This document shows positions 1 through 8,250 of a stretch of DNA of 64,000 bases, piece by piece. The DNA comes from Paraburkholderia bannensis NBRC 103871 (GTDB taxonomy: Bacteria > Pseudomonadota > Gammaproteobacteria > Burkholderiales > Burkholderiaceae). Below the pieces are notes generated by a model. The model ran no database searches, was not told the origin of the DNA, and saw nothing but the letters and a program-made list of their open reading frames with translations. Position 1 is the first letter of the stretch. Each line of letters starts with the position of its first letter. The translations under genes were made by a program, and so were the position numbers. The stretch lies in contig NZ_BAYA01000006.1 of NCBI RefSeq assembly GCF_000685015.1, positions 62,001 through 126,000 of the forward strand, read 5' to 3'.

Positions 1-472
1 TGATGGGCTTGCCTTCCTGCTGGAGCGTGCGCGACTGGAAATCGAGCGTGAAGCGGCCGAACGAAAACGGTTCGCGCTGTTCCGGCGCCGCCGCGGACGG
101 CACCGTGCGGCGGCGGCGCAGCACCGCCTGCACGCGGGCGAGCAGCTCGCGCGGATTGAAGGGCTTGCCGAGATAGTCGTCGGCGCCGAGTTCGAGACCG
201 ACGATGCGATCCACGTCGTCCGCGCGCGCCGTCAACATGATCACCGGGATGTCGTCGCCCGACGCGCGCAGCTTGCGCAGCGCCGTGAGGCCGTCCACGC
301 CCGGCATCATCAGATCGAGCACGATCAGATCGGGGCGCTCGCGCTCGAGGCGGCGCTCAAGCGAGCCCGCATCGTGCAGCACCGACACTTCCATGCCTTG
401 CCGCGCCAGATAGTCGCGCAACAGATCGCGCAGTTCGACGTCGTCATCGACGACCAGAATTTGAGTAGCCAT
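1..472 (-). CDS. OmpR/CpxR-family response regulator, C-terminus cut by window edge
   Basis: The ATG at 470-472 opens a frame that runs to the left edge, giving 157 codons of an expected 230-245. The protein starts MATQILVVDDDVELRDLL, with the acidic cluster at residues 9-11, the phospho-acceptor Asp53 in DLIVLDLMMPG, the Thr of VIMLTA and the conserved Lys in DYLGKPFNP. This is a complete receiver domain. The beginning of an OmpR-type winged-helix domain follows (FGRFTLDFQSRTL). It is a cytoplasmic DNA-binding regulator. Its partner kinase would lie to the left of the window. It is divergent from a Spy/CpxP-like gene, and paired GTAAC/GTAAT half-sites lie between them, which suggests a CpxR-like envelope-stress regulator. 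That assignment is inference; the receiver and OmpR-class call is firm. Confidence 0.9.
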   Translation of the reverse strand, partial: MATQILVVDDDVELRDLLRDYLARQGMEVSVLHDAGSLERRLERERPDLIVLDLMMPGVDGLTALRKLRASGDDIPVIMLTARADDVDRIVGLELGADDYLGKPFNPRELLARVQAVLRRRRTVPSAAAPEQREPFSFGRFTLDFQSRTLQQEGKPI

Positions 473-527
473 GGGACGAAGTTTAACGCGCGCGTGTGAG
501 CCGTTTGCTTACACGGAGGCGCTTTGG

Positions 528-592
528 GTTACGAGAAGTTACCGCGAAAGGCCGCCGTAATGTCGCGTAATGACAGCGGGTTGAGCGGTAAC
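528..592. promoter_or_regulatory. Tandem CpxR-box-like half-sites between the regulator and spy-like genes
   Basis: GTTAC occurs at 528-532 and 538-542. GTAAT occurs at 557-561 and 567-571. GTAAC occurs at 588-592. Within each pair the half-sites are 10 bp apart with a 5-bp spacer, and the two pairs face each other. This matches the known E. coli CpxR box architecture (GTAAA-N5-GTAAA). TTAC also occurs at 509-512, 20 bp before the first pair. The role is inferred from spacing and position. Confidence 0.5.
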
Positions 593-707
593 ACGAGGGG
601 CACGACCGGTCTATACGCTAGGGACACCGGTTGCGGACACCCGCATCTTTCGCAGGGCGCCGTGCCATACCGGACCAAACCTTCAAGGATTCGTCAGGAG
701 CTTCACC

Positions 708-1268
708 ATGTACAAGACCCCTTCGCGCCTTCTCGCGATCGCCGCTGCCTCTCTCGCACTCACCCTCGGCGCAACTGCTGCCCAGGCCCAGACGCCCCCG
801 CCGCCCGCAGGCGGCCCCGGCATGATGATGCATGGCCATGGCGGCCCGGGCATGCACCACGGCGACTTCATGATGGCCGCCAAAAAGCTGCACGACAAGC
901 TGAACCTGAGCGCCGCGCAGGAAAAGCAGTGGCAAGCCGCCGTCGACACCATGAAGCAGAACGGTCAGGCGATGCACAAGAACCACGAGCAGCTCAAGCA
1001 GCAGTTCGACGCCCAGAAGAACCAGCCGATCCTCGACCTGAACGCGATGCACAACACGCATCAGCAGATCGACCAGCAGGACGCGCAACTGCGCGAGCAG
1101 ACCGCGCAGGCGTGGCTCACGTTCTACAACGGCCTGAACGACCAGCAGAAGACCACCGTGAGCTCGGCGCTCAAGGAACACTTCGCGAAGATGGAGCAGC
1201 GCCACGAGAAAATGCGCGAGCACTGGGAGCATCGCAAGGGCGCGGCTTCGGCTCCGGCTGGGCAATAA
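708..1268 (+). CDS. Spy/CpxP-family periplasmic protein (LTXXQ motif)
   Basis: This 186-residue protein has a Sec signal peptide ending near AAQAQ (about residues 1-28), followed by a Pro/Gly/Met/His-rich stretch (GPGMMMHGHGGPGMHH). The rest is a helical domain with two LTXXQ-type motifs, LNLSAAQEKQW and LNDQQKTT, the hallmark of the Spy/CpxP family. Members are periplasmic ATP-independent chaperones or stress sensors, often induced by envelope or metal stress. The Met/His-rich N-terminus could bind copper or another metal, as in CnrX/ZraP relatives, but this is inference. It is divergent from the OmpR/CpxR-type regulator, the usual arrangement for a CpxP-like modulator. An intrinsic terminator follows at 1321. 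Confidence 0.88.
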   Translation: MYKTPSRLLAIAAASLALTLGATAAQAQTPPPPAGGPGMMMHGHGGPGMHHGDFMMAAKKLHDKLNLSAAQEKQWQAAVDTMKQNGQAMHKNHEQLKQQFDAQKNQPILDLNAMHNTHQQIDQQDAQLREQTAQAWLTFYNGLNDQQKTTVSSALKEHFAKMEQRHEKMREHWEHRKGAASAPAGQ

Positions 1269-1320
1269 GCGTCTGATCCGGCGGGCTGCGGTTGCTCTGA
1301 CGCGCTCGCCGCAAAGAAAA

Positions 1321-1354
1321 ACGCCGCGGGATTTGCATCCCGCGGCGTTTTTCT
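1321..1354 (+). terminator. Intrinsic terminator, shared by spy-like and pirin genes
   Basis: A perfect 12-bp stem (1321-1332 pairing with 1337-1348) with a TTGC loop is followed by TTTTTCTT. It lies between the convergent spy-like and pirin genes and has A-rich sequence on its other side, so it may act in both directions. Confidence 0.9.
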
Positions 1355-1382
1355 TGTCGGCGTCGGACGCCTGAGCGGCGGC

Positions 1383-2081
1383 TTATGCAACCTCGAAAAG
1401 CAGCACTTCGGCCTGATCGCCGTGCGACAGCGTGACCGCCGCTTCGGCTTCGATCATCGCCGCGTCGCCCGCTTCCAGGCGCTGGCCGTTCACCTCCAGC
1501 GCGCCGCGCGCGACATGCACATAAGCACGGCGTCCCGCCGGCAACGCGTACTCCGTGCGCTCGTCGCCATCGATCAGCGCGGCGTGGATCGACGCGTCGG
1601 TCTGCACCGTCACCGATCCGTCGCGCCCGTCGGGCGAGGCGATCACGCGCAGGCGGCCGCGCTTGTCGGCGTCGTCGAAGCGCTTTTCCTCGTAGCCCGG
1701 CGCCCCGCCGCGCTCGCTCGGCAGCAGCCAGATCTGCAGCAAATGGGCTTCTTCGTCGCTCGACGCGTTGAATTCGCTGTGCATCACGCCCGTGCCCGCG
1801 CTCATGCGCTGCACGTCGCCGGGCCGGATCGTCGAGCCGTTGCCCATGCTGTCGCGGTGCGCGAGCGCGCCCGAGAGCACATAGGTGACGATCTCCATAT
1901 CGCGGTGGCCATGCGCGCCGAAGCCCTTGCCGCCCGCAATGCGGTCGTCGTTGAGCACCCGCAGCGCGCCGTAGTGCACATGTTCGTCGTCGAAATAGTC
2001 CGCGAACGAGAAGCTGTGATACGAGTCGAGCCAGCCGTGGTTGGCGTGGCCGCGTTCGGCGGAGCGTCGGATAGCAAGCAT
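1383..2081 (-). CDS. Pirin family protein
   Basis: This 232-residue two-cupin protein starts MLAIRRSAERGHANHGWLD. The start is set by a GGAG Shine-Dalgarno 6-7 bases upstream; a longer frame upstream has no family similarity. The N-terminal cupin carries the pirin metal site FGAHGHRDMEIVTYVLSGAL and later GTGVMHSEFN, so the His-X-His, His and Glu ligands are present. This subgroup (YhaK/YhhW-like) includes enzymes with quercetin 2,3-dioxygenase activity in vitro and redox-responsive proteins. The physiological substrate is unknown. It appears monocistronic and cytoplasmic. Confidence 0.9.
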   Translation of the reverse strand: MLAIRRSAERGHANHGWLDSYHSFSFADYFDDEHVHYGALRVLNDDRIAGGKGFGAHGHRDMEIVTYVLSGALAHRDSMGNGSTIRPGDVQRMSAGTGVMHSEFNASSDEEAHLLQIWLLPSERGGAPGYEEKRFDDADKRGRLRVIASPDGRDGSVTVQTDASIHAALIDGDERTEYALPAGRRAYVHVARGALEVNGQRLEAGDAAMIEAEAAVTLSHGDQAEVLLFEVA

Positions 2082-2283
2082 GGGTTTCTCCGGTAAGTCG
2101 TGTCGATAACGGAAGATAGGGCCGAAAGCCCGCCAGGACAATCCGCAGCGGCGCACCGGATCGTTTCACCAGCAACCTCAATCGACCTGGCAACGACGCC
2201 GATTAGCTTCATCTGGCGCCACGCTCTGTCAGGCCCAAGCCACAGCCGCACCGGGAACGATCCGCGCGGGCGTGCGCTTCGGG

Positions 2284-2289
2284 TAAAAT
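2284..2289 (+). promoter_or_regulatory. Candidate -10 element (TAAAAT) for the ABC transporter operon
   Basis: TAAAAT sits in a GC-rich context (CGGGTAAAATACCGCC) about 240 bases before the binding-protein start codon. No TTGACA-like -35 is seen at 16-18 bp. The same -10 form precedes several other genes in this window. Confidence 0.4.
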
Positions 2290-2527
2290 ACCGCCCTTTT
2301 CGGCCGGCGCCACCGTCCGCGCCTTCGCACGGCCGGACACCCGGGCGTCCCTGCCGGTTCGCGCCGGTTGGGGACGCATCGCGCGTCCGGCCCGCATTTT
2401 TGATCGCCTAGAATGGCGGCGCCCGGTCATGAGCCGGCCCGCAGACGCGCGGCCCGCGCCGCGGCGTCGATCAAACGGCTCCTCGCGACATCCACGCGAC
2501 GAGCCGCGCCCGTGTATCAGGAGAAAG

Positions 2528-3304
2528 ATGAAGAAGTTCGCAGTGTGCGTCGCGCTCGCCCTCGTTGCAGGAAGCGCCGCGGCCAAGGATTGGAAAACCG
2601 TGCGTATCGGCGTCGATGCGAGCTATCCGCCGTTTGAGTCCAAGGCCGCCAACGGCCAGATCACCGGTTTCGACGTCGACTTGACCAGGGCGCTGTGCGC
2701 GCGCATGAACGTGAAGTGCGTCTGGGTCGAAAACGACCTCGACGGCATCATCCCCGCGCTCAAGGCCCGCAAGTTCGACGCGATCATCTCGTCGCTGACG
2801 ATCACGCCGCAGCGCGCCCAGCAGATCGACTACTCCGACAAGATGTTCGATGCGCCCGCACGCATGATCGCGCGCACCGGCTCGCCGCTGCTGCCGACGC
2901 CCGCTTCGCTCAAGGGCAAGAACGTCGGCGTCGAGCAGGGCTCGACCCAGGAAGCCTACGCCAAGGCGCACTGGTCGTCGAAGGGCGTGAACGTGGTGTC
3001 GTATGCGAACCAGGATCAGGTCTATCAAGACCTGATGTCGGGGCGCCTGGACGCCACGCTGCAAGATGAAGTGCAGGCCGACTACGGCTTCCTGAAGACG
3101 CCGCGCGGCAAGGGCTTCGGCTGGGCCGGCCCGGAAGTGGAAGACCTCGCGACGATCGGCGACGGCACCGCCATCGGCCTGCGCAAGGAAGACGCTGACC
3201 TGAAGGCGAAATTCAACGCGGCGCTTGCGTCGTTGCACAAGGACGGCACCTTCGACAAGATCGCGAAGCAGTACTTCGACTTCGATATCTACAAAGGCAA
3301 GTAA
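2528..3304 (+). CDS. Polar amino-acid ABC transporter, periplasmic binding protein (HisJ/ArgT family)
   Basis: This 258-residue protein has a signal peptide (MKKFAVCVALALVAGSAAA) and a type II periplasmic binding fold. The start is fixed by AGGAGA just upstream. VRIGVDASYPPFESK opens the mature domain, and LCARMNVKCVWVEN preserves the HisJ/LAO disulfide pair and flanking sequence. Ligand-loop motifs include DAIISSLTITPQR and the GTAIGLRK region. It should capture a cationic amino acid such as histidine, arginine, lysine or ornithine and hand it to the two permeases and ATPase downstream. A 278-base gap with a GC-rich hairpin separates it from the first permease, which fits the usual excess of binding protein over membrane parts. 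The exact ligand cannot be read from the sequence. Confidence 0.9.
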   Translation: MKKFAVCVALALVAGSAAAKDWKTVRIGVDASYPPFESKAANGQITGFDVDLTRALCARMNVKCVWVENDLDGIIPALKARKFDAIISSLTITPQRAQQIDYSDKMFDAPARMIARTGSPLLPTPASLKGKNVGVEQGSTQEAYAKAHWSSKGVNVVSYANQDQVYQDLMSGRLDATLQDEVQADYGFLKTPRGKGFGWAGPEVEDLATIGDGTAIGLRKEDADLKAKFNAALASLHKDGTFDKIAKQYFDFDIYKGK

Positions 3305-3344
3305 GCAAGGTCAGTGAGCTCGCGGGCCGCGTGTCCGGGGGCCC

Positions 3345-3366
3345 GCCCCGATAGACCGCGCGGGGC
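3345..3366 (+). other. GC-rich hairpin between binding protein and permease genes
   Basis: GCCCCG (3345-3350) pairs with CGGGGC (3361-3366) around a 10-base loop. It has no T-run. It could stabilise the upstream message end or limit read-through into the permease genes. The stem is short, so this is tentative. Confidence 0.3.
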
Positions 3367-3582
3367 CTTCGTATACAGTGTGGCAACTTCGCAGCGACAG
3401 CCATGCTGCCCGGCGCGCTCCGGTTTCGGGCCGCAGGCAGAACAACGAACCATCGCACCAACGGGAACGCGGCCAGCCACGCCGGCCGCGCATGAACGGC
3501 AATTGAACCGCGGCAGCGACTGCCGCGTCTTTCGCGGGACGCGCCCCACGCAAGTCGAGGGCGCCCCGTCAGGGACTCACCT

Positions 3583-4272
3583 ATGTTTCTTCAAGGCTAC
3601 GGCCCGCTGATCCTCGCCGGCACCTGGCAGACCGTCAAGCTAGCCGTCCTCTCGCTCGTGCTGTCGTTCGTGCTCGGCCTGCTGGGCGCAGCGGCCAAGC
3701 TGTCAAAAAATCGCATCGTCCACGGCGCGGGCACGGCCTACACCACGATCATTCGCGGCGTACCCGATCTCGTGCTGATGCTGCTGCTGTTCTACAGCAT
3801 CCAGATCTGGCTGAACATGGTCACCGACCACTTCGGCATGGATCAGATCGACATTGATCCGTTCCTCGCCGGCGTGATCGTGCTGGGCTTCATCTACGGC
3901 GCGTATTTCACCGAGACCTTCCGCGGCGCGTTTCTGTCCGTGCCGCGGGGCCAGCTCGAAGCGGGCCACGCCTACGGCATGACCAACTGGCAGGTGTTCA
4001 CGCGCGTGATGTTCCCGCAGATGATGCGCTTCGCGCTGCCCGGCATCGGCAACAACTGGCAGGTGCTGGTGAAGTCGACCGCGCTCGTCTCCATCATCGG
4101 TCTCGCCGATGTCGTGAAGGCCAGCCAGGACGCCGGCAAGGGCACGCTGCGGTTCTTCTTCTTCACGCTGCTCGCGGGCGCGATCTATCTCGTCATCACG
4201 ACCGTCTCGAACTTCGTGCTCATGTATCTCGACAAGCGCTACTCCACCGGCGTGCGCAAAGCGGATCTCTAA
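3583..4272 (+). CDS. Polar amino-acid ABC transporter permease (HisQ-like)
   Basis: This 229-residue inner-membrane protein has about five hydrophobic segments. The N-terminal family motif is GTWQTVKLAVLSL, and the EAA loop reads GQLEAGHAYGMTNWQVFTRV followed by MMRFALPGIGNNW, where it contacts the ATPase. Length and motifs match HisQ/ArtQ-type permeases. It is followed 32 bases later by the second permease, forming the heterodimeric channel of the transporter. Substrate specificity comes from the binding protein upstream. Confidence 0.9.
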   Translation: MFLQGYGPLILAGTWQTVKLAVLSLVLSFVLGLLGAAAKLSKNRIVHGAGTAYTTIIRGVPDLVLMLLLFYSIQIWLNMVTDHFGMDQIDIDPFLAGVIVLGFIYGAYFTETFRGAFLSVPRGQLEAGHAYGMTNWQVFTRVMFPQMMRFALPGIGNNWQVLVKSTALVSIIGLADVVKASQDAGKGTLRFFFFTLLAGAIYLVITTVSNFVLMYLDKRYSTGVRKADL

Positions 4273-4304
4273 AGCGACTCAGGCACAGGACAAGGCCAAC
4301 GACA

Positions 4305-5027
4305 ATGCAAGACCTGATCGAGCTGATCCAGCAATACTGGCGCAACTACCTCTACACCGACGGCTATCACTTCACGGGCGTCGCCATCACGGCATGGCTG
4401 CTGGTGATTTCGATTGGCCTCGGCTTCTGTCTGTCGGTGCCGCTAGCCGTGGCGCGCGTCTCGAAGAAAAAGTGGCTGTCGTTTCTCGTATGGCTGTACA
4501 CGTATATCTTCCGCGGCACGCCGCTCTACGTGCAGCTGCTGCTGTGCTACACGGGCCTCTACAGCCTCGACATCATCCGCAACCACGAGCTGACGAGCGC
4601 GTTCTTCCGCAGCGGCATGAACTGCACGCTGCTCGCCTTCACGCTCAACACCTGCGCGTACACGACCGAGATCTTCGCGGGCGCCATCAAGGCCACGCCC
4701 TACGGCGAGATCGAAGCCGCGCGCGCCTACGGGATGAGCCCGTTCACGCTGTATCGCCGCGTGATCCTGCCGTCGGCGCTGCGCCGCGCGCTGCCCTACT
4801 ACAGCAACGAAGTCATCCTGATGTTGCACGCGACGACCGTGGCGTTCACGGCGACCGTGCCCGACATCCTCAAGATCGCACGCGACGTCAATTCGGCGAC
4901 TTATCAGTCGTTTGGCGCTTTCGGCATCGCCGCCGTGCTGTACCTGATCATTTCTTTCACGCTCGTGTGGCTGTTCCGCCAGGCCGAGCGCCGCTGGCTC
5001 GCATACCTGCGACCGCAAGGCAAGTGA
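4305..5027 (+). CDS. Polar amino-acid ABC transporter permease (HisM-like)
   Basis: This 240-residue inner-membrane protein has the HisM-type pattern: LYTYIFRGTPLYVQLLLCY (the RGTPL motif), NTCAYTTEIFAGAIKATP, and the EAA loop GEIEAARAYGMSPFTLYRRV followed by LPSALRRALP. It pairs with the HisQ-like protein directly upstream. The ATPase gene starts 16 bases downstream, so the three genes are certainly co-transcribed. Confidence 0.9.
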   Translation: MQDLIELIQQYWRNYLYTDGYHFTGVAITAWLLVISIGLGFCLSVPLAVARVSKKKWLSFLVWLYTYIFRGTPLYVQLLLCYTGLYSLDIIRNHELTSAFFRSGMNCTLLAFTLNTCAYTTEIFAGAIKATPYGEIEAARAYGMSPFTLYRRVILPSALRRALPYYSNEVILMLHATTVAFTATVPDILKIARDVNSATYQSFGAFGIAAVLYLIISFTLVWLFRQAERRWLAYLRPQGK

Positions 5028-5043
5028 GCCATCGAGGTCATAG

Positions 5044-5826
5044 ATGAATTCCCAGAAGCAGAAACTTTTCGTCGACTCCATCCACAAGAAGTACGGCGAC
5101 CATGAAGTCCTCAAGGGCGTGTCGCTCAAGGCGAACGCCGGCGACGTGATCAGCGTGATTGGCTCGTCCGGCTCGGGCAAGAGCACGATGCTGCGCTGTA
5201 TCAACTTCCTCGAACAGCCGAATTCCGGCCGCATCGTCGTCGATGGCGAGGAACTCGTCACGAAGACCGACAAGCGCACCGGCGCGCTCGTGGTGGCCGA
5301 CGTCAAGCAGTTGCAGCGCGTGCGCACCAAGCTCGCGATGGTGTTCCAGCACTTCAACCTGTGGTCGCACATGACGGTGCTGGAGAACGTGATCGAGGCG
5401 CCGGTGCACGTGCTCGGCCTCTCGCGCAAGGAAGCCGAAGACCGCGCGCGCGTCTACCTGGAGAAGGTCGGCCTCGCGCCGCGCGTGGAGACGCAGTATC
5501 CGTCGCACCTGTCGGGCGGCCAGCAGCAGCGCGTGGCGATCGCCCGCGCGCTGACCATGAACCCCGACGTGATGCTGTTCGATGAGCCGACGTCCGCGCT
5601 CGACCCCGAACTGGTCGGCGAAGTGCTCAAGGTCATGCAGAAGCTCGCCGAGGAAGGCCGCACCATGATCGTCGTCACGCACGAAATGGGTTTCGCGCGC
5701 AACGTGTCGAACCACGTGATGTTCCTGCACCAGGGCCGCGTGGAAGAGGAAGGCGTGCCGTCCGAGGTGTTCGCCAACCCCAGCAGCGAGCGTCTGCGCC
5801 AGTTCCTGTCGGGCAGCCTCAAGTGA
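5044..5826 (+). CDS. Polar amino-acid ABC transporter ATP-binding protein (HisP-like)
   Basis: This 260-residue ABC ATPase contains Walker [10 protein letters not shown] (near residue 40), the signature LSGGQQQR (near 155), Walker [13 protein letters not shown] (near 175-183) and the switch His in [11 protein letters not shown]. The insertion [20 protein letters not shown] is typical of HisP-type ATPases. It energises uptake at the cytoplasmic face of the HisQM-like permease pair. It is the last gene of the operon and a terminator follows at 5898. Confidence 0.93.
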   Translation: MNSQKQKLFVDSIHKKYGDHEVLKGVSLKANAGDVISVIGSSGSGKSTMLRCINFLEQPNSGRIVVDGEELVTKTDKRTGALVVADVKQLQRVRTKLAMVFQHFNLWSHMTVLENVIEAPVHVLGLSRKEAEDRARVYLEKVGLAPRVETQYPSHLSGGQQQRVAIARALTMNPDVMLFDEPTSALDPELVGEVLKVMQKLAEEGRTMIVVTHEMGFARNVSNHVMFLHQGRVEEEGVPSEVFANPSSERLRQFLSGSLK

Positions 5827-5846
5827 TGGGGCGCTAAGGACTACGC

Positions 5847-5883
5847 GATGTAGTCGACTACATCACCAATCTTGCGATGTAGT
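5847..5883. other. 18-bp perfect palindrome plus a 10-bp direct repeat after the ABC operon
   Basis: GATGTAGTCGACTACATC (5847-5864) is a perfect palindrome. Its left part, GCGATGTAGT (5845-5854), recurs at 5874-5883 with a period of 29 bp. It lies between the ATPase stop codon and the intrinsic terminator. It may be an operator for a regulator of the porin side or an RNA hairpin at the operon end. No family is assigned. Confidence 0.4.
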
Positions 5884-5897
5884 AAAAGTAGTATTTC

Positions 5898-5924
5898 AAG
5901 GCGCTTTCAGCGCCTTTTCTTTTT
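5898..5924 (+). terminator. Intrinsic terminator of the ABC transporter operon
   Basis: The stem AAGGCGCT/AGCGCCTT with a 3-base loop is followed by TTCTTTTT. Confidence 0.85.
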
Positions 5925-6429
5925 GCCTTCTCCGATCCGCTCGAACGCCGGTTTTTTCGGTAAAAAGCGCACTTTTCGCACTACTCCTGAGTGTTTCGCC
6001 CGTCAATAGTGGCAATCCTGAAGAGGCCCCGGAGAAATCCGTGTGTGCCTTGTCCTACAAGGATTTAGGCATACTTTTCGGAATCGCCTGACCACCATCC
6101 AGGAAGCACATATGGCAATTTGACGACACCCCGCCAGCCGCGCGCGATTTCGTTCGCCAGCGCCGACCTTTTTTGCTAAATTAGTAACCAAAGTAGCAAA
6201 ACAAAGTTCATTAAAAGTAGTTTCACTTCAAATAAGAACGGGAGATGCCAGTCAACCAGGGGATCTGCATGACGACTCGAACAGGTTGTCCTGCTCGCAT
6301 CGTTCCGTAACGCCGATCCCTCGGGTCACACTCCCTTTACGCGACTATTTCTGTCCGCAGCACCCCGAAGGCGCGCGGACGTCTTTCGCAGTACTAAGGT
6401 TGACTCTTTGACAGGGTATGGAGGAGAAG
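5925..6429 (+). other. Non-coding leader region of the porin gene
   Basis: About 500 bases contain no credible gene. The middle (about 6165-6240) is AT-rich for this genome and holds AAAGTAG at about 6190 and 6214; the same word also occurs near 5885. Closer to the porin, GTCCGC (6353-6358) and GCGGAC (6375-6380) can form a hairpin. The AT-rich part is the likely promoter area, which would give a 5' leader of roughly 200 bases, common for regulated porins. No riboswitch family was recognised. Confidence 0.4.
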
Positions 6430-7581
6430 ATGAAGAAAGCATTGCTCGCCGCAGCACTGATGTCGGCTGGCGTCCTCGCGCATGCGCAAAGCAGCGTGAC
6501 GCTCTACGGCCGCCTCGACGCGGGTGTCGCATACATGAATGGCGTCGGTACTGGCGGCGGCACGGGCGCAGCTACCAGCGGCAAGAGCCAGGTTCAGCTC
6601 GAAAGCGGCTACTGGGGCACCAGCCTCTGGGGCATGAAGGGCGTTGAAGACCTCGGTGGCGGCAACAAGGCACTCTTCCAGTTGGAAGGCAGCTTCAGCA
6701 CGACCACGGGTCAAGGCCCGGGCAACGGCGGTCTCTTCAATCGTTGGGCAACGGTCGGTATGTCGAACGACCAGTTCGGTACCCTGCTGCTGGGCCGCGA
6801 ACTGTTCATCTCGAACGGCATTTGGGACTTCGACCCGTTCGGTCAGTCGAACTGGTCGTCGGCGTCGCTCGTGCGTGGCCGCAACTGGCCGCAGTCGAGC
6901 AACAACGTTTCGTACCAGTCGCCGAAGTTCTACGGCTTCGACGTGTACGGCCAGTACTCGTTCTCGAACGCAACGAGCTGGAACGGCAACGGTACGACCA
7001 CGCAAGGTCGTGAAGACGGTCTGCAACTGACGTACACGAACTCGCTGTTCCAGATCCGCGGCCTGTACGACGAAATCCGCAACCCGAACAACGGTACGCT
7101 CGGCGGCGCATACGATCCGACCGGCGTGAACTCGGCCAACACGGGCCAGGGCGTGTTCGCCTTCTCGCGTGACTACATGGCGATGGTCAACGTGTTCCTC
7201 GGGCCGTTCAAGGTTCAGGGCGGCTACGAAGCCATCCGTTCGTCGGGCATGACGGGCCTGGCAATCGGCCAGCCGAGCACGCTCGACCACGAATGGGGCG
7301 GTGTGACGTGGCAAGCCACGCCGGCAGCCGCGCTGATCGCGGCGGTCTACCACGTGAACGCGAACAACGGCGGCGGCAACGCCACGATGTACACGATCGG
7401 CGGCTCGTACAACCTGTCCAAGCGCACGCTGCTCGACATCCAGGCAGCCACGGTGCAGAACAGCAAGTCGGCCAACTTCGGCCTGAACGCGAACAACTAC
7501 GGTACGTCGGCAGCCACGGGCAACCCGCTGATCGGCCACAGCCAGACCGGCGTGTACGCGGGCATCCAGCACTCGTTCTAA
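6430..7581 (+). CDS. Gram-negative trimeric porin (OmpC/Omp38-like)
   Basis: This 383-residue outer-membrane protein has a signal peptide (MKKALLAAALMSAGVLAHAQ). The mature start SSVTLYGRLDAGVAY is typical of beta-proteobacterial porins. LESGYWGTSLWGMKGVEDL and the C-terminal GVYAGIQHSF, which ends in the Phe needed for barrel assembly by Bam, support a 16-strand barrel. The start at 6430 is preferred over ATG 6418 because GGAGGAGAAG lies immediately upstream of it. It should be a general diffusion channel and is probably abundant: it has a strong Shine-Dalgarno, a dedicated leader and a strong terminator. Confidence 0.93.
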   Translation: MKKALLAAALMSAGVLAHAQSSVTLYGRLDAGVAYMNGVGTGGGTGAATSGKSQVQLESGYWGTSLWGMKGVEDLGGGNKALFQLEGSFSTTTGQGPGNGGLFNRWATVGMSNDQFGTLLLGRELFISNGIWDFDPFGQSNWSSASLVRGRNWPQSSNNVSYQSPKFYGFDVYGQYSFSNATSWNGNGTTTQGREDGLQLTYTNSLFQIRGLYDEIRNPNNGTLGGAYDPTGVNSANTGQGVFAFSRDYMAMVNVFLGPFKVQGGYEAIRSSGMTGLAIGQPSTLDHEWGGVTWQATPAAALIAAVYHVNANNGGGNATMYTIGGSYNLSKRTLLDIQAATVQNSKSANFGLNANNYGTSAATGNPLIGHSQTGVYAGIQHSF

Positions 7582-7666
7582 GCGTCTGAGTTTCTCTGAC
7601 GCTTTAAAACGGGTGTAGACAGAACAGCTACATCGAAGTTTTCACGCTGCTGCGAGAGGCGCGTAT

Positions 7667-7702
7667 CGGTGCGGTGTCCGAAAGGGTATCGCACCGTTTT
7701 TT
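7667..7702 (+). terminator. Intrinsic terminator of the porin gene
   Basis: A 13-bp stem (7667-7679 with 7684-7696, including three G-U pairs) closed by a GAAA tetraloop is followed by TTTTTT. A weaker hairpin with a T-T mismatch sits just after the stop codon (about 7581-7605). Confidence 0.85.
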
Positions 7703-7781
7703 ATTGTGGGGACGGGCCGCGTCGGTGTGACTGCGGCGCCGTCCCCTTTCTTCTTTTGTGCTGCCAGACAAAGTTGCGGAC

Positions 7782-8168
<387 letters not shown>

Positions 8169-8250
8169 TTAATCGGTGACGCTACGATGACGCTATCGCG
8201 TCACGCTAAACCTGCATCCATCCTGCAATTCTACGCTGCACGCTGGCAGC

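Noticed and set aside
6003-6191. A 62-codon minus-strand frame in the porin leader
   Set aside because: It has no Shine-Dalgarno, no similarity to any family I know, and random-like composition.
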